Positions 1-8,550 are shown, counted from the first letter of the stretch. The stretch is DNA of 64,000 nucleotides from an uncultured Faecalibacterium sp. (GCA_937880095.1 CALFLK010000002.1:62001-126000); one strand, 5' to 3'. Numbers and translations are program-made. Notes: generated by a model not told the origin, from the letters alone.

Positions 1-755
1 TGAAAGATAAGGTCGTTATCATTACAGGCGGCAACTCCGGCATTGGCGCTTGCGCTGCAAAGATGTTTGCTGCTGAGGGTGCAAAGGTCGTGATTTCCGC
101 ACGCCGTGTGGAGCCGCTGGAAGAAGTTGCAGCTGAGATTCGTGCCGCAGGCGGCGAAGTGCTGGCTGTGCCCTGCGATATTTCCGATTCCAAGCAGTGC
201 GCTGACGCTGTGGCAAAGACGGTCGAAACCTTCGGCACCGTCGACGTACTGGTCAACAACGCAGGCGTTCTGGACAGCGGTCTGGAAGGCATCGACATCG
301 TTTCTGACGAAACCATCGACCGCCTGATCGACATCAACACCAAGGGCACGATTTACATGACCCGTGAAGTTGCCAAGGTTATGCTGGCAAAGAAGAGCGG
401 TTCTATCGTGAACGTCTCCAGCGTTGCAGGTCACTGCGGCAACGGCGGTGCAGCATATGCTTCCAGCAAGGCTGCTGTTATTGGTCTGACCAAGAACATC
501 GCAATGCGCTGCGCAAGCGAAAGCGTTCGCTGCAATGTTGTCTGCCCTGGCAACGTGGTTACTCCCATGACCACCACGCTGGACCCCAGCAAGCTGGATG
601 CTAAGATGATGGGCGCAATGCGTCCCCATGCAGATATGTCTCTGCCGTTCTCTCAGCCGGAAGAAGTAGCAAATCTGCTGCTGTTCCTGGCTTCGGATGA
701 ATCTGCAGCCATTACCGGTCAGGAAATCGTGATCGACCACGGCGCAAACCTGTAA
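1..755 (+). CDS. SDR family oxidoreductase (5' partial by one base)
   Basis: Short-chain dehydrogenase/reductase, an NAD(P)-dependent cytosolic enzyme. The window opens on TG AAA GAT, so the A of the ATG lies just outside and the protein reads MKDKVVIITGG. Visible: the TGGNSGIG cofactor motif at the N-terminus, the NNAG motif near residue 87, and the catalytic Ser (NVSS) with YxxxK (YASSK) in the middle. The C-terminal TGQEIVIDHG resembles the usual TGxxxxVDGG of 3-oxoacyl-ACP reductase-like members. About 251 residues, full family length. The substrate cannot be told from sequence. A strong terminator follows at once, so this is the last gene of its unit. Confidence 0.9.
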   Translation, partial: KDKVVIITGGNSGIGACAAKMFAAEGAKVVISARRVEPLEEVAAEIRAAGGEVLAVPCDISDSKQCADAVAKTVETFGTVDVLVNNAGVLDSGLEGIDIVSDETIDRLIDINTKGTIYMTREVAKVMLAKKSGSIVNVSSVAGHCGNGGAAYASSKAAVIGLTKNIAMRCASESVRCNVVCPGNVVTPMTTTLDPSKLDAKMMGAMRPHADMSLPFSQPEEVANLLLFLASDESAAITGQEIVIDHGANL

Positions 756-780
756 TCCGGTCAAACAAAACAAAAAGAAA

Positions 781-825
781 AATAAGCAGCATCAAGAAAA
801 CAGCTTGGTGCTGCTTATTTTGTTT
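781..825 (+). terminator. Rho-independent terminator after the SDR gene
   Basis: A near-perfect 16-bp hairpin with arms AATAAGCAGCAtcaag and cttggTGCTGCTTATT and a short A-rich loop, followed by TTTGTTTT. It lies 26 bases after the SDR stop codon. Confidence 0.9.
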
Positions 826-838
826 TCTGCCCAGAGGA

Positions 839-867
839 TAGACTTCTCTCGCCAGCGGGAGTACAAT
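839..867 (+). promoter_or_regulatory. Possible promoter of the membrane-protein gene at 941
   Basis: TAGACT (839-844), 17-base spacer, TACAAT (862-867). The -35 is a 4/6 match. Position suits the gene starting at 941. Confidence 0.4.
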
Positions 868-940
868 GTGTACAAAGAAAACGGCATGATGCGCCGAAAA
901 CGATTCTGTTCAAAAAAGCTTTTGCCGGGAGGAATTGCCC

Positions 941-2050
941 ATGCATCCAGTCGCATACGTTCTGACACAAAAAATCACCCAAAAGATCCATGAAACGGCA
1001 GCAAAGCAAGCAGAGCAATCCCGTGCCAGCCAAGTGGATGACGGTATCGCTCGCCCCATATCCGTTTATGGCTGGGTCTTTTGGGGGTGTATCGTTATCG
1101 GCGCGATTTTTGGTGGCGCAGCCTGCCTTGCGGGTCAGCCCACAATAGGCCTTGTGCTGTTTGGCTTCTTTGCGCTGATTTCTGTTCCGGGGCTTTGTGT
1201 TCAGTATAACTGCCGCGTGCTGTATGATGCACAGGGCTTTACTTGGCGCAATGTGCTGCGGGTCAGCCGCCGTTATTCCTATGAGGATGTAACCGGAATG
1301 TACAGCTCGCCGGCGCATATAGTGGTGGAGCTCAATCACAAAAAGCGGCTGGATTTAGGCTACGACTGGATGAACCAGCACAGATTTGCGGATGCCATCG
1401 TGAAATACCGCAGCAAAAAGCCGCCCAAACTGCCGCTGCCTGTGCTGGGCATGTCGGAGGAGGAAATCGAAGCATCGTACAATGGCGGTGTGATTTCCCG
1501 TGCGCTTCTGGTAAAGGCACAGGATTTGCCGAAGTTTGTTTGGTTTAAGTGTGTACATTATGGCATCTGCACCCTCGCGGTGTTTTTTGCGCTTTTCGCC
1601 GTGCTGGTTTTCCCGGTCTTTCAGGAAGCGGATACGCTCTCCGGCTTGCTTTTCCTTGCGGTGCCGGGATTGATTTGCCATATTGCGGCACTGTTGCTGT
1701 ATTTTGGGTATCCGCAATATTTCACCGCACGGGAAAGACCGACAAACGTGGAGCTTTCCAAAGAAAAGAAATCCAGCCATAAACGCTGTACCCTTGCAAT
1801 CACCAGTACATTGTGCGCTTTAGATGGTATCGTTTTCTTTCTGGCCCAGATGGATCAATACAGCGGCCCTATCCCGATTGTGTTGGCGGCGGTGGCAGCA
1901 GTGCTCTTGTTTTTTGTACTTTTGGCACTGTTTCGCCGCTTTTCGTGGGAATACCATAATTTTGGGGTGGGATATGTTACCTTTGGATTTTGGCAGGGAT
2001 GTTTCTGCTTTGCGATTTTCCTTTTGCTGGCTGGTGCGTTCCTTGCTTAA
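941..2050 (+). CDS. Multi-spanning membrane protein of unknown function
   Basis: I do not recognise a named family. The start is ATG 941, placed 7 bases after GGGAGG; an upstream TTG at 935 is in frame but too close to that site. The protein has 369 residues: a polar N-terminus, two hydrophobic helices (about 40-90), a soluble stretch (about 90-190) with RRYSYEDVTG and a repeated basic/aromatic pattern that recalls bacterial PH-like membrane domains, then about five more membrane helices to the C-terminus. Flanked by a terminator upstream and a tocopherol-cyclase-like gene 110 bases downstream on the same strand. The PH-like idea is an inference only. Confidence 0.7.
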   Translation: MHPVAYVLTQKITQKIHETAAKQAEQSRASQVDDGIARPISVYGWVFWGCIVIGAIFGGAACLAGQPTIGLVLFGFFALISVPGLCVQYNCRVLYDAQGFTWRNVLRVSRRYSYEDVTGMYSSPAHIVVELNHKKRLDLGYDWMNQHRFADAIVKYRSKKPPKLPLPVLGMSEEEIEASYNGGVISRALLVKAQDLPKFVWFKCVHYGICTLAVFFALFAVLVFPVFQEADTLSGLLFLAVPGLICHIAALLLYFGYPQYFTARERPTNVELSKEKKSSHKRCTLAITSTLCALDGIVFFLAQMDQYSGPIPIVLAAVAAVLLFFVLLALFRRFSWEYHNFGVGYVTFGFWQGCFCFAIFLLLAGAFLA

Positions 2051-2160
2051 AAGCACTGCATGATCGATAAGGTGCGATTTCTGTTCCTCTTTCGGTGTAA
2101 ACCGTGTCACGCTGCCCATACTGAACCCAGACGACAATCGGACAGAAAGGCGGGCAGCAG

Positions 2161-3072
2161 ATGCAGCGATTTTATCATGGACTGGGGAAACGCGGACCGT
2201 ATTTTGAAGGCTGGTATGTGAAATTACAAGCACCAGACGGTCAGACGTTAGCACTCATCCCGTCGGTTCATATAGATGCAAAGGGCAGACGCAGCGCATC
2301 GCTGCAAGTGATTACCAGCGAACGCTCCTGGTGGGTGGATTATCCTGCTGCGGTGTTTCGTGCCAGCCCCAAGCGATTTTTCGTGCGGCTGGGGCAGAAC
2401 TTATTCACCGAAAACGGCTTGTCCCTGCGGGTGAAGGTACCGGGCTTGCAGCTGGAGGGCTGTTTGCAGTATGGTCCGATGCATCCGCTGCCGTCGAATA
2501 TTATGGGACCGTTTCGCTTTTTGGGCGATATGGAATGCGCCCATGGCGTGTTGAGTATGTGGCACACCTTGCAGGGAAAAGTGACCTGCAACGGCAAAAC
2601 CACCGATTTTTCCGGCGGCGTTGGCTATATCGAAACCGACCGAGGGCGTTCGTTTCCCAGCGAATATTTCTGGACGCAGTGCGCTTGGAAAGATACCGCA
2701 CAGATGCAAAACAGCTTGATGCTGGCGGTAGCGGAAATCCCGCTTTGGAAACTGCGCTTTACCGGCTGTATCGGTGCGGTGCAGTATCAAGGTAAGGTGT
2801 ACCAGCTGGCAACCTATCGGGGCGCAAAAGTAGAGCGCTGGTCCCGCCAAGGCGCAGCGATTCGGCAGGGGAAATATCGCATTGAAGCGGTTTTGCTGCA
2901 ATCGCACGGACATTCTTTGCGTGCGCCGGAAAACGGAAACATGGGGCGTTCTGTTACAGAAAGCGTGGATGCCATGGTGCGGTATCGGTTTTGGTACGGC
3001 GGACGTCTTTTAATGGAACACACGGATTTGTGTGCGGGCTTTGAATATTCCCGCGCTGGGTTTGACCAATAA
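2161..3072 (+). CDS. Tocopherol cyclase-like (AttH-type) protein
   Basis: 303 residues. The N-terminus with FYHG...GPYFEGWYVKLQ and the later GGVGYIETDRGRSFPSEYFWTQC are hallmarks of the tocopherol cyclase / AttH-like calycin-fold family, which binds lipophilic ligands. Bacterial members outside cyanobacteria do not make tocopherol and their substrates are unknown. No signal peptide, so probably cytosolic. Start ATG 2161 has only a weak ribosome site (AAAGGCGGG upstream). Ends against a bidirectional terminator. The family call is firm; the reaction is not known. Confidence 0.8.
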   Translation: MQRFYHGLGKRGPYFEGWYVKLQAPDGQTLALIPSVHIDAKGRRSASLQVITSERSWWVDYPAAVFRASPKRFFVRLGQNLFTENGLSLRVKVPGLQLEGCLQYGPMHPLPSNIMGPFRFLGDMECAHGVLSMWHTLQGKVTCNGKTTDFSGGVGYIETDRGRSFPSEYFWTQCAWKDTAQMQNSLMLAVAEIPLWKLRFTGCIGAVQYQGKVYQLATYRGAKVERWSRQGAAIRQGKYRIEAVLLQSHGHSLRAPENGNMGRSVTESVDAMVRYRFWYGGRLLMEHTDLCAGFEYSRAGFDQ

Positions 3073-3117
3073 AAAAGCTCTCCGACTGCTTGGGCAGCAC
3101 GGAGAGCTTTTTGTTTT
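3073..3117. terminator. Bidirectional terminator between convergent genes
   Basis: Arms AAAGCTCTCCG / CGGAGAGCTTT with runs of A before and T after, so it can stop both the plus-strand gene ending at 3072 and the minus-strand gene ending at 3116. Confidence 0.9.
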
Positions 3118-3409
3118 ATTCGAGTGCCAACAGTTCCCGCAAGTCGTCCAGAAGTTCCTGATGATTGGTCAGCAGATTGTATACGCCATCCTCGGACAAA
3201 ACCCCGCGGAGCAAATCCGCAGGAAATTTTCCTGCTTCATCGTCAGCAAAGTCCTGCTGCCACTGGGCAGAGGTGTAGTAGCTTTCCAGCTGTTTCAGCT
3301 GGGGCAGCACACGGCGGTATTGCTCTACCGCATCCGAAAGTGCGGCAACAGCGGCAGAAGATTCCTGCATGGCTTGTTCCATTGCCTGAATACGTTCGAT
3401 TTGCTGCAT
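3116..3409 (-). CDS. DUF4298 family protein
   Basis: 97 residues starting MQQIERIQAMEQ. The helical, charged N-terminal part, the pattern YYTSAQWQQDFADDEAGKFP and the C-terminal GVYNLL...LL match DUF4298, small cytosolic proteins of Firmicutes with no known role. The start at 3409 is fixed by AAAGGAGC just upstream; the open frame extends to 3679 but that extension has no ribosome site and crosses this gene's own promoter. Single-gene unit with a good promoter at 3447-3475. Confidence 0.85.
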   Translation of the reverse strand: MQQIERIQAMEQAMQESSAAVAALSDAVEQYRRVLPQLKQLESYYTSAQWQQDFADDEAGKFPADLLRGVLSEDGVYNLLTNHQELLDDLRELLALE

Positions 3410-3446
3410 AAAAAACAGCTCCTTTCCCAGTTCGATTGTTGCGCTT

Positions 3447-3475
3447 ATTGTAATATGCCCAAGGGGAAAAAGCAA
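3447..3475 (-). promoter_or_regulatory. Promoter of the DUF4298 gene
   Basis: On the minus strand TTGCTT, 17-base spacer, TACAAT. It lies about 40 bases upstream of the start at 3409. Confidence 0.75.
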
Positions 3476-3502
3476 TAAAAACCGACTGTATGCCCCAAAG
3501 TG

Positions 3503-3511
3503 TGGTATAAT
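3503..3511 (+). promoter_or_regulatory. Extended -10 promoter of the aldo/keto reductase gene
   Basis: TGG-TATAAT at 3503-3511, a perfect -10 with the extended TGn. No clear -35. It is 58 bases before ATG 3569 and back to back with the minus-strand promoter at 3447-3475. Confidence 0.6.
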
Positions 3512-3568
3512 CAAACTAAGATTTTTGAAAATGCCGGACGTATCCGGCTTGAATCGGGAGGAAAAACG

Positions 3569-4576
3569 ATGGAATATCGTATTTTGGGTAAAACTGGCTT
3601 GAAGATTTCTCGTTTGGGTCTGGGCGGCATTCCCATTCAGCGCATTGACGCCGAGGGTACCCGCACGCTGCTGCACCAAATGATGGAAAAGGGCGTCAAT
3701 TATATTGATACCGCGCGCGGCTACACCGTCAGCGAGGAATATCTGGGCTATGCGCTGGAAGGCATCCGGGACAAGTTCGTGCTAGCAACCAAGAGCATGG
3801 CGCGCGACAAAGCCAGTATGGCGCGAGATATCGACATCAGCCGCAATAACCTGCTCACCGATTACATCGACCTGTATCAGGTACATAACCCCAGTATGCA
3901 GGACTTGGAAAAGGTGGTTGCACCGGGTGGTGCTTTGGAAGCCTTGCTGGAAGCCCGCAGCGCGGGAAAAATAGGTCATATCGGCTTGACCGCCCACTCG
4001 TTGGAAGTGTTCGAAAAAGCACTGAGCTATGACTGGGTGGAAACCATCATGTTCCCGTATAACATCGTGGAAAATCAGGGCGAAGCGTTGATGCATCGTG
4101 CCGCAGAGCAGAACGTGGGCTTTATCGTGATGAAACCGCTGGCTGGCGGTGCCATTGAAGATGCAACCCTTGCACTGCGCTATCTGAACCAGTGTCCGGA
4201 CGTAACGGTGGTCATTCCCGGCATGGCAGACGAAGCTGAGTTGGAGCAGAATCTGGCAGCAATGGAAGATACCAGCCCGCTGACCCAGCAGGAGCTGGAC
4301 GAGATGGATACAATCCGCCGTAGTCTGGGTACACAGTTCTGCCGTCGCTGCAACTACTGCGCACCCTGTACTGTAGGCATCCAGATTCCCAGCGTCTTTT
4401 TGATGCAGGGCTATCTGACCCGTTATAATCTGGAGGATTGGGCGCGTAAACGCTATGCGACGCTGGAGGTCAAAGCGTCTGCCTGTGTTCAGTGCGGCGC
4501 TTGCGAAACCCGCTGCCCGTACAATCTGCCCATTCGTGAAATGCTGAAAAAAGCAGCAGAGCAGTTTGGCGAATAA
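3569..4576 (+). CDS. Aldo/keto reductase with C-terminal 4Fe-4S ferredoxin-like tail
   Basis: 335 residues. The N-terminal three quarters is an aldo/keto reductase barrel beginning MEYRILGKTGLKISRLGLGG, with the catalytic tetrad visible as Asp and Tyr in DTARGYTVSEEY, Lys in LATKS and His in YQVHN. The C-terminus carries two Cys clusters, CRRCNYCAPC and CVQCGACETRCPYNLP, typical of clostridial ferredoxin-fused aldo/keto reductases. It is likely a cytosolic NAD(P)H-dependent carbonyl reductase linked to low-potential electron transfer; substrate unknown. The start at 3569 follows GGGAGG by 6 bases; in-frame codons back to 3500 lack a ribosome site. Confidence 0.92.
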   Translation: MEYRILGKTGLKISRLGLGGIPIQRIDAEGTRTLLHQMMEKGVNYIDTARGYTVSEEYLGYALEGIRDKFVLATKSMARDKASMARDIDISRNNLLTDYIDLYQVHNPSMQDLEKVVAPGGALEALLEARSAGKIGHIGLTAHSLEVFEKALSYDWVETIMFPYNIVENQGEALMHRAAEQNVGFIVMKPLAGGAIEDATLALRYLNQCPDVTVVIPGMADEAELEQNLAAMEDTSPLTQQELDEMDTIRRSLGTQFCRRCNYCAPCTVGIQIPSVFLMQGYLTRYNLEDWARKRYATLEVKASACVQCGACETRCPYNLPIREMLKKAAEQFGE

Positions 4577-4599
4577 GAAAAAGCACAACAACCGACAAA

Positions 4600-4630
4600 A
4601 AGCCCCTTTTTTCTACAAAAGGGGTTCGTT
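4600..4630 (+). terminator. Probable terminator after the aldo/keto reductase
   Basis: Hairpin GCCCCTTTT / AAAAGGGGT with a six-base loop, followed by TTCGTTGT. The U-tract is imperfect. Confidence 0.6.
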
Positions 4631-4657
4631 GTAAAAAATGGTTAAGTATGTTAAAAT
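4629..4657 (+). promoter_or_regulatory. Promoter of the alpha/beta hydrolase gene
   Basis: TTGTAA (4629-4634), 17-base spacer, TAAAAT (4652-4657), immediately after the preceding terminator. Confidence 0.75.
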
Positions 4658-4696
4658 ATTTAAGTTAGCTTAATTTTGCCAGAAAGAAGAATGGTC

Positions 4697-5677
4697 ATGA
4701 AAACAACGCAATTTACATTTCCTTCAAAGGACGGAAGAACCATCCTGCACGCAGTACGATGGTCGCCCGATGACGGCAACTATACTGCGGTGCTGCAAAT
4801 CACACACGGCATGGTCGAGTACATCGAGCGTTACGCACCTTTTGCCAAGTATCTGACCGACCGGGGAATTCTCGTGGTTGGTCACGACCATCTGGGTCAT
4901 GGTCATTCGGTTTCCGGTGCAGCAGAATATGGCTTCTTTGCCGAGAAGAACCCCAGCGATGTGTTGGTGGCGGATATGCACCAGCTGCGCACACACATCC
5001 AGAAGGAAAATCCCAATCTGCCGTATTTTATGCTGGGCCACAGTATGGGCTCATTTCTGTTGCGCAAGTATCTGGCGCTGCACAGCGAGGGTGTTTGCGG
5101 CGCAATCATTATGGGTACCGGTTATGTCAGCCCTGCAAAAAGTGCAATGGGTCTGGCGGTGGTCCATACTATGAAAGCAGTGCTGGGCAGCCACCATCGC
5201 AGCCCGCTGGTGCAGAAGATGATTTACGGGCGATCCTATCGTGGATTTGACACCAACGGCAAGAAACCGGAAAACAGCTGGCTGAGCCGGGATGTGGAAA
5301 TGGTCAAGAAGTACTATTCCGATCCGCTCTGTACCTTTACCTTTACGCTGAATGGGTTCCAGGGTCTGTTTGAAGCAGCACAGTTTGCCTGCAAGCAGGA
5401 AAATGCAGAGAAAATCCCGCATGATTTGCCGATTCTGTTGATTTCCGGCGGCAGCGACCCGGTGGGCGATTTGGGTGCCGGCGTGGAAAAAGTACATCAG
5501 ATGTACCGCAAGGCTGGATTTACAGATTTGGCTTGTATCTTCTACAAGGGCGCACGCCATGAGATTTTGAATGAAGTGAATCGGGAACAGATTTTTTCAG
5601 ATTTGTTTGTCTGTCTGTCGACTCAGGTGGAGGCAGTCGAAGGTCTGCGCCATTTCCCGCCGGTAGAAGAAGTGTAA
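4697..5677 (+). CDS. Alpha/beta hydrolase, serine aminopeptidase S33 / monoacylglycerol lipase type
   Basis: 326 residues from MKTTQFTFPSKDGRTILHAVRW. Visible: the early ITHGMVEYIERY oxyanion-region motif, DHLGHGHS, and the nucleophile elbow LGHSMGS near the middle, then a late Asp (GGSDPVGD) and His (GARHEILNE), which complete the Ser-Asp-His triad. This pattern is the S33 / Hydrolase_4 group, which includes lysophospholipases and monoglyceride lipases. No signal peptide. ATG 4697 is preferred because AGAAGA lies 6 bases upstream; ATG 4691 is an equal alternative. Own promoter; monocistronic. Confidence 0.88.
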   Translation: MKTTQFTFPSKDGRTILHAVRWSPDDGNYTAVLQITHGMVEYIERYAPFAKYLTDRGILVVGHDHLGHGHSVSGAAEYGFFAEKNPSDVLVADMHQLRTHIQKENPNLPYFMLGHSMGSFLLRKYLALHSEGVCGAIIMGTGYVSPAKSAMGLAVVHTMKAVLGSHHRSPLVQKMIYGRSYRGFDTNGKKPENSWLSRDVEMVKKYYSDPLCTFTFTLNGFQGLFEAAQFACKQENAEKIPHDLPILLISGGSDPVGDLGAGVEKVHQMYRKAGFTDLACIFYKGARHEILNEVNREQIFSDLFVCLSTQVEAVEGLRHFPPVEEV

Positions 5678-5789
5678 GAAAAACGCCTGACAGAATATTC
5701 GTAAAGAGGATATAGAAAAACAGCTTTGTTTTGTCCTTGCCCTTTCTTTTAGAGGGGCGTAAAGCGCAAATGAGAATCGGAGTCGAGAA

Positions 5790-6230
5790 ATGAGAAATCC
5801 GGAAATCGAAAAGAAAATGTATGAAATTGCAACAGAGCTGATTCAAAAAAGATACCCGACGGGTTGGGGCGGCGCTGCTGTGATTCATACGGCTAAGGAT
5901 CGTTATTTTTCCAGTGTGGCGATTGAAACCTGCAACAGTTCTGCGGCGTTGTGCATCGAAGTTGGTGCTATGTGTGAAGCCCACAAATATAATGAAAAGG
6001 TTACCCATTGTTTATGTGTCGTCAGGGACGATGAAAATTCGCCCTTTAAGGTATTATCCCCATGTGGTATTTGTCAGGAACGACTAAGATATTGGGGAGA
6101 AGATGTGCAGGTTGGTGTCACGACAGATAACGGAGCAGTTTTGTTTGTGGAACTAAAAGAATTGCAGCCGTATCATTGGACAAGAGCCTACAATGCGGAA
6201 GAGTTGGAAACCTACACGGAAGACGTGTAA
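5790..6230 (+). CDS. Cytidine deaminase-fold protein, blasticidin-S deaminase-like
   Basis: 146 residues. The zinc-binding pattern of the cytidine deaminase fold is present: CIE (the Glu being the proton shuttle) and, about 50 residues later, PCGICQE. The C-terminal ELQPYHWTRAY resembles the end of Bacillus blasticidin-S deaminases, a closer match than housekeeping Cdd. It may detoxify aminoacylnucleoside antibiotics or act on another cytosine-like base; the substrate is not shown. Base composition here is more AT-rich than the flanks, and a broken gene follows, so this patch may have been acquired. Confidence 0.75.
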   Translation: MRNPEIEKKMYEIATELIQKRYPTGWGGAAVIHTAKDRYFSSVAIETCNSSAALCIEVGAMCEAHKYNEKVTHCLCVVRDDENSPFKVLSPCGICQERLRYWGEDVQVGVTTDNGAVLFVELKELQPYHWTRAYNAEELETYTEDV

Positions 6231-6376
6231 CAAAAAAGCGTGTAGAGAATTCAGGGATACCCCGTAAGGAAGTATTTTCCAAAAGATTTTATGAAATGGT
6301 TCCTAACGATGATGCGGAGTCAAATAACGCTGAAACAAAGCTTTTGATATGTGCCGATTGCTTGGGAGAAAGAAAA

Positions 6377-6899
6377 ATGATCACACAGAAACCAACCCCA
6401 GAAATCCTGACGGAATGGAAAAAAAGCATTTGAGCAGTATAAAGATTTCCTGCAACCTAACAGGAAAAGCGGCACTGACCTTTTGGATTACTTGCAAAGC
6501 AAATACTCTCTTACAGAGATAATGGATGAAGCAGTGCTGACCGTTATTTCTGAAAATGTTTCCCGGAGTGCACTTTTTGCCGAAAAACTACCTGCCGGTC
6601 AACGACCATTGCCGAAAGCTTTTTACCTTGAGAATATTGGAAACGGGCATAAATTTTATCGTTCCGAAAATAAGGATTCGTTAGATTTATGGGGCGGTGA
6701 AATAACGAAAATCTTTGTCGGTGTGGATTTATCCAGCGGTTTCTACATGGTAGAGGGAAGTACAATGCTTTGGGATGAGCTTTGTGCATTTCAAGGTGTT
6801 GATGAAAAAGATTTAGAAAACTATGTTATTGTCGCAGATTATATCAGTGCCTTGCAACGCTTTGGTAAACTTGATAGTGTAATCACACATGCGGAATAG
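6377..6899 (+). pseudogene. Frameshifted gene of unknown function
   Basis: An ATG at 6377, 6 bases after GGGAGA-AAGAA, opens a frame reading MITQKPTPEILTEWKK that stops at 6433. If one A is removed from the seven-A run at 6419-6425, the frame joins seamlessly to a 158-codon frame that reads AFEQYKDFLQPNRKSG and continues to 6899. The downstream part has no ribosome site of its own. The joined product is about 173 residues, acidic and soluble, with no family I recognise. Either a recent one-base insertion, a base-calling error in a homopolymer, or recoding by polymerase slippage. Confidence 0.7.
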
Positions 6900-6935
6900 C
6901 TGGGGTAAATGCCAATAAACCGAACAGTTCATAAA

Positions 6936-6976
6936 GAAAATGGAGTGTATCAAAATCAGATACACTCCATTTTTTT
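6936..6976. terminator. Bidirectional terminator
   Basis: Arms AAAATGGAGTGTATC / GATACACTCCATTTTTTT. It serves the plus-strand broken gene ending at 6899 and the minus-strand MATE gene ending at 7048. Confidence 0.9.
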
Positions 6977-7047
6977 GTATTTCGAAAACATCCTGATCGG
7001 ACATTCCCATTTTCATACATGCTTTTCTATTGGATTAGGCTTTCGCG

Positions 7048-8406
7048 TTAAATGGTAGCGGTCTCGCGCTTTTTCAAAATCTTGGGTGTAATGAACAGAT
7101 GTACCGGCATGGAAACCGCAAAAGCGATAATGTCGGAAATCGGCTCGGCAAAGAAAATCAGAGAAGCACCACCAAACAGCGGCAGCAGGAACAGCGCAAT
7201 AAAGTAAACCGATTTGCGCCAAGTAGAGAGGGTCAAAGCCCACTTGACCTGACCCATGCCGGTAAAGCCGTCCACAATAGCGTACTGTGCGCCCAAGGGG
7301 ATTGCAAACAGCGTGCAGATGCGGATTGCGTGGCAGGTCTGCGCATTCAAAGCGGGGTCGCTGGTAAACAGGCTGACGAACAGCGGACCAGCCACACGCG
7401 CCAGAATAAACAAAATTGCGGTGTAGCCCATGCACATGCAAATGATGTATTTCTGTGCGCTGCGCACACGGTCGGTGCGTCGTGCGCCGAAGTTATAGCT
7501 CAAAATGCACTGAGTACCGGCACTGATACCGCCCAAAGGCATGGTCATCACCAGCATAAAGCTCTGCACGATGGTGTTAATGGTGACCAGCGTGTCGCCC
7601 TGTGAGCCGCCATAGCCCTGCAGTAGGGCGTTCATGGCGATGATCATAATATTATCGACAGCGATGATGATAAAGGGCGAGAAGCCCATCATCAGCACAC
7701 GCAGCATGGTAGAGCGGGAATAGCCGCCAAAGGTGATTTTGATGTCTGCCTTGCGCAGCAGGAAAACCAGCACAAAGGTTGCGCTGCCTGCCTGACTGAG
7801 TACCGTAGCGATTGCAGCACCCTGCACGCCCAGATGGCAGCCATAAATAAAAATCGGGTCCAGAATGATGTTCAGGATTGCGCCCAGCATAACCGAGCAC
7901 ATACCGGTTTTGGCGTAGCCCTGCGCAACGACAAACTGGTACAAACCGTTGGACAGCAGCGCAAAGAAGGTACCGCTGACATAAATGGTAAAGTAAGCGT
8001 TTGCATAAGGATAAATGGCTTCGCTTGCACCGAACAGACGCAGCATAGGCTGTTTGAAGGTCAGTGCCGCTGCGGTAACCAGAACAGAAACGCCGCACAG
8101 CATGACAAAGCAGTTTGCCAGAATCTTTTCTGCCTTCTCCCGGTTGCCTTCGCCCAAGGCGATGCCCAAAAGGGGAGAGCCACCCACGCCGATCAAAAAT
8201 GCAAATGCGCCGATCATGGTAACGATGGGTCCGCAAACGCCCACGCCTGCCAGAGAAAGATCGCCCACGTTAGGGATGTTGCCTACATACATACGGTCTA
8301 CGATGCTATACAGCACGCTGACGAACTGCGCCAGCATACTGGGAATTGCAATTTTGAATACCAGACGTGAGATTTTCTCGCTGCCCAGTTGATTTGTTGA
8401 ACCCAT
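7048..8406 (-). CDS. MATE family efflux transporter
   Basis: 452 residues with about twelve hydrophobic helices. The N-terminal KISRLVFKIAIPSMLAQFVSVLYSIVDRMYVG is the typical opening of clostridial MATE (NorM/DinF/MepA-like) sodium- or proton-driven multidrug exporters, and YNFGARRTDRVRSAQKYI repeats the characteristic central motif. Plasma membrane. The start at 8406 follows AGGTGTAAGGT. It has its own promoter and a tandem 11-base repeat in the 5' leader. It lies directly downstream of an MFS exporter, on the same strand but separated by a terminator. Confidence 0.92.
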   Translation of the reverse strand: MGSTNQLGSEKISRLVFKIAIPSMLAQFVSVLYSIVDRMYVGNIPNVGDLSLAGVGVCGPIVTMIGAFAFLIGVGGSPLLGIALGEGNREKAEKILANCFVMLCGVSVLVTAAALTFKQPMLRLFGASEAIYPYANAYFTIYVSGTFFALLSNGLYQFVVAQGYAKTGMCSVMLGAILNIILDPIFIYGCHLGVQGAAIATVLSQAGSATFVLVFLLRKADIKITFGGYSRSTMLRVLMMGFSPFIIIAVDNIMIIAMNALLQGYGGSQGDTLVTINTIVQSFMLVMTMPLGGISAGTQCILSYNFGARRTDRVRSAQKYIICMCMGYTAILFILARVAGPLFVSLFTSDPALNAQTCHAIRICTLFAIPLGAQYAIVDGFTGMGQVKWALTLSTWRKSVYFIALFLLPLFGGASLIFFAEPISDIIAFAVSMPVHLFITPKILKKRETATI

Positions 8407-8432
8407 ACCTTACACCTCGATTTAATATCAGT

Positions 8433-8454
8433 AAATGCCCAGCAAATGCCCAGC
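8433..8454 (-). repeat. Perfect tandem duplication of 11 bases in the MATE 5' leader
   Basis: AAATGCCCAGC occurs twice without a gap (8433-8443 and 8444-8454), just after the expected transcription start and about 27 bases before the start codon. Confidence 0.85.
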
Positions 8455-8462
8455 GAGAATCT

Positions 8463-8490
8463 ATTATACGCTGAATCCAAAAAAATACAA
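8463..8490 (-). promoter_or_regulatory. Promoter of the MATE gene
   Basis: Minus strand TTGTAT, 16-base spacer, TATAAT. Confidence 0.75.
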
Positions 8491-8512
8491 GTAATTTTGA
8501 CACTTCCCACAA

Positions 8513-8550
8513 AAAAACGTACCGCAGGTTGGATCGACCTGCGGTACGTT
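8513..8550 (-). terminator. Terminator after the MFS gene
   Basis: Twelve-base perfect arms CGTACCGCAGGT / ACCTGCGGTACG followed on the minus strand by a run of T. Confidence 0.9.

Noticed and set aside
3410..3679. Longer start for the DUF4298 protein
   Set aside because: The extension crosses the gene's promoter and lacks a ribosome site.
6176..6433. Separate 85-codon gene
   Set aside because: It overlaps the deaminase gene in another frame; only its last 19 codons, from 6377, have a ribosome site and belong to the frameshifted gene.
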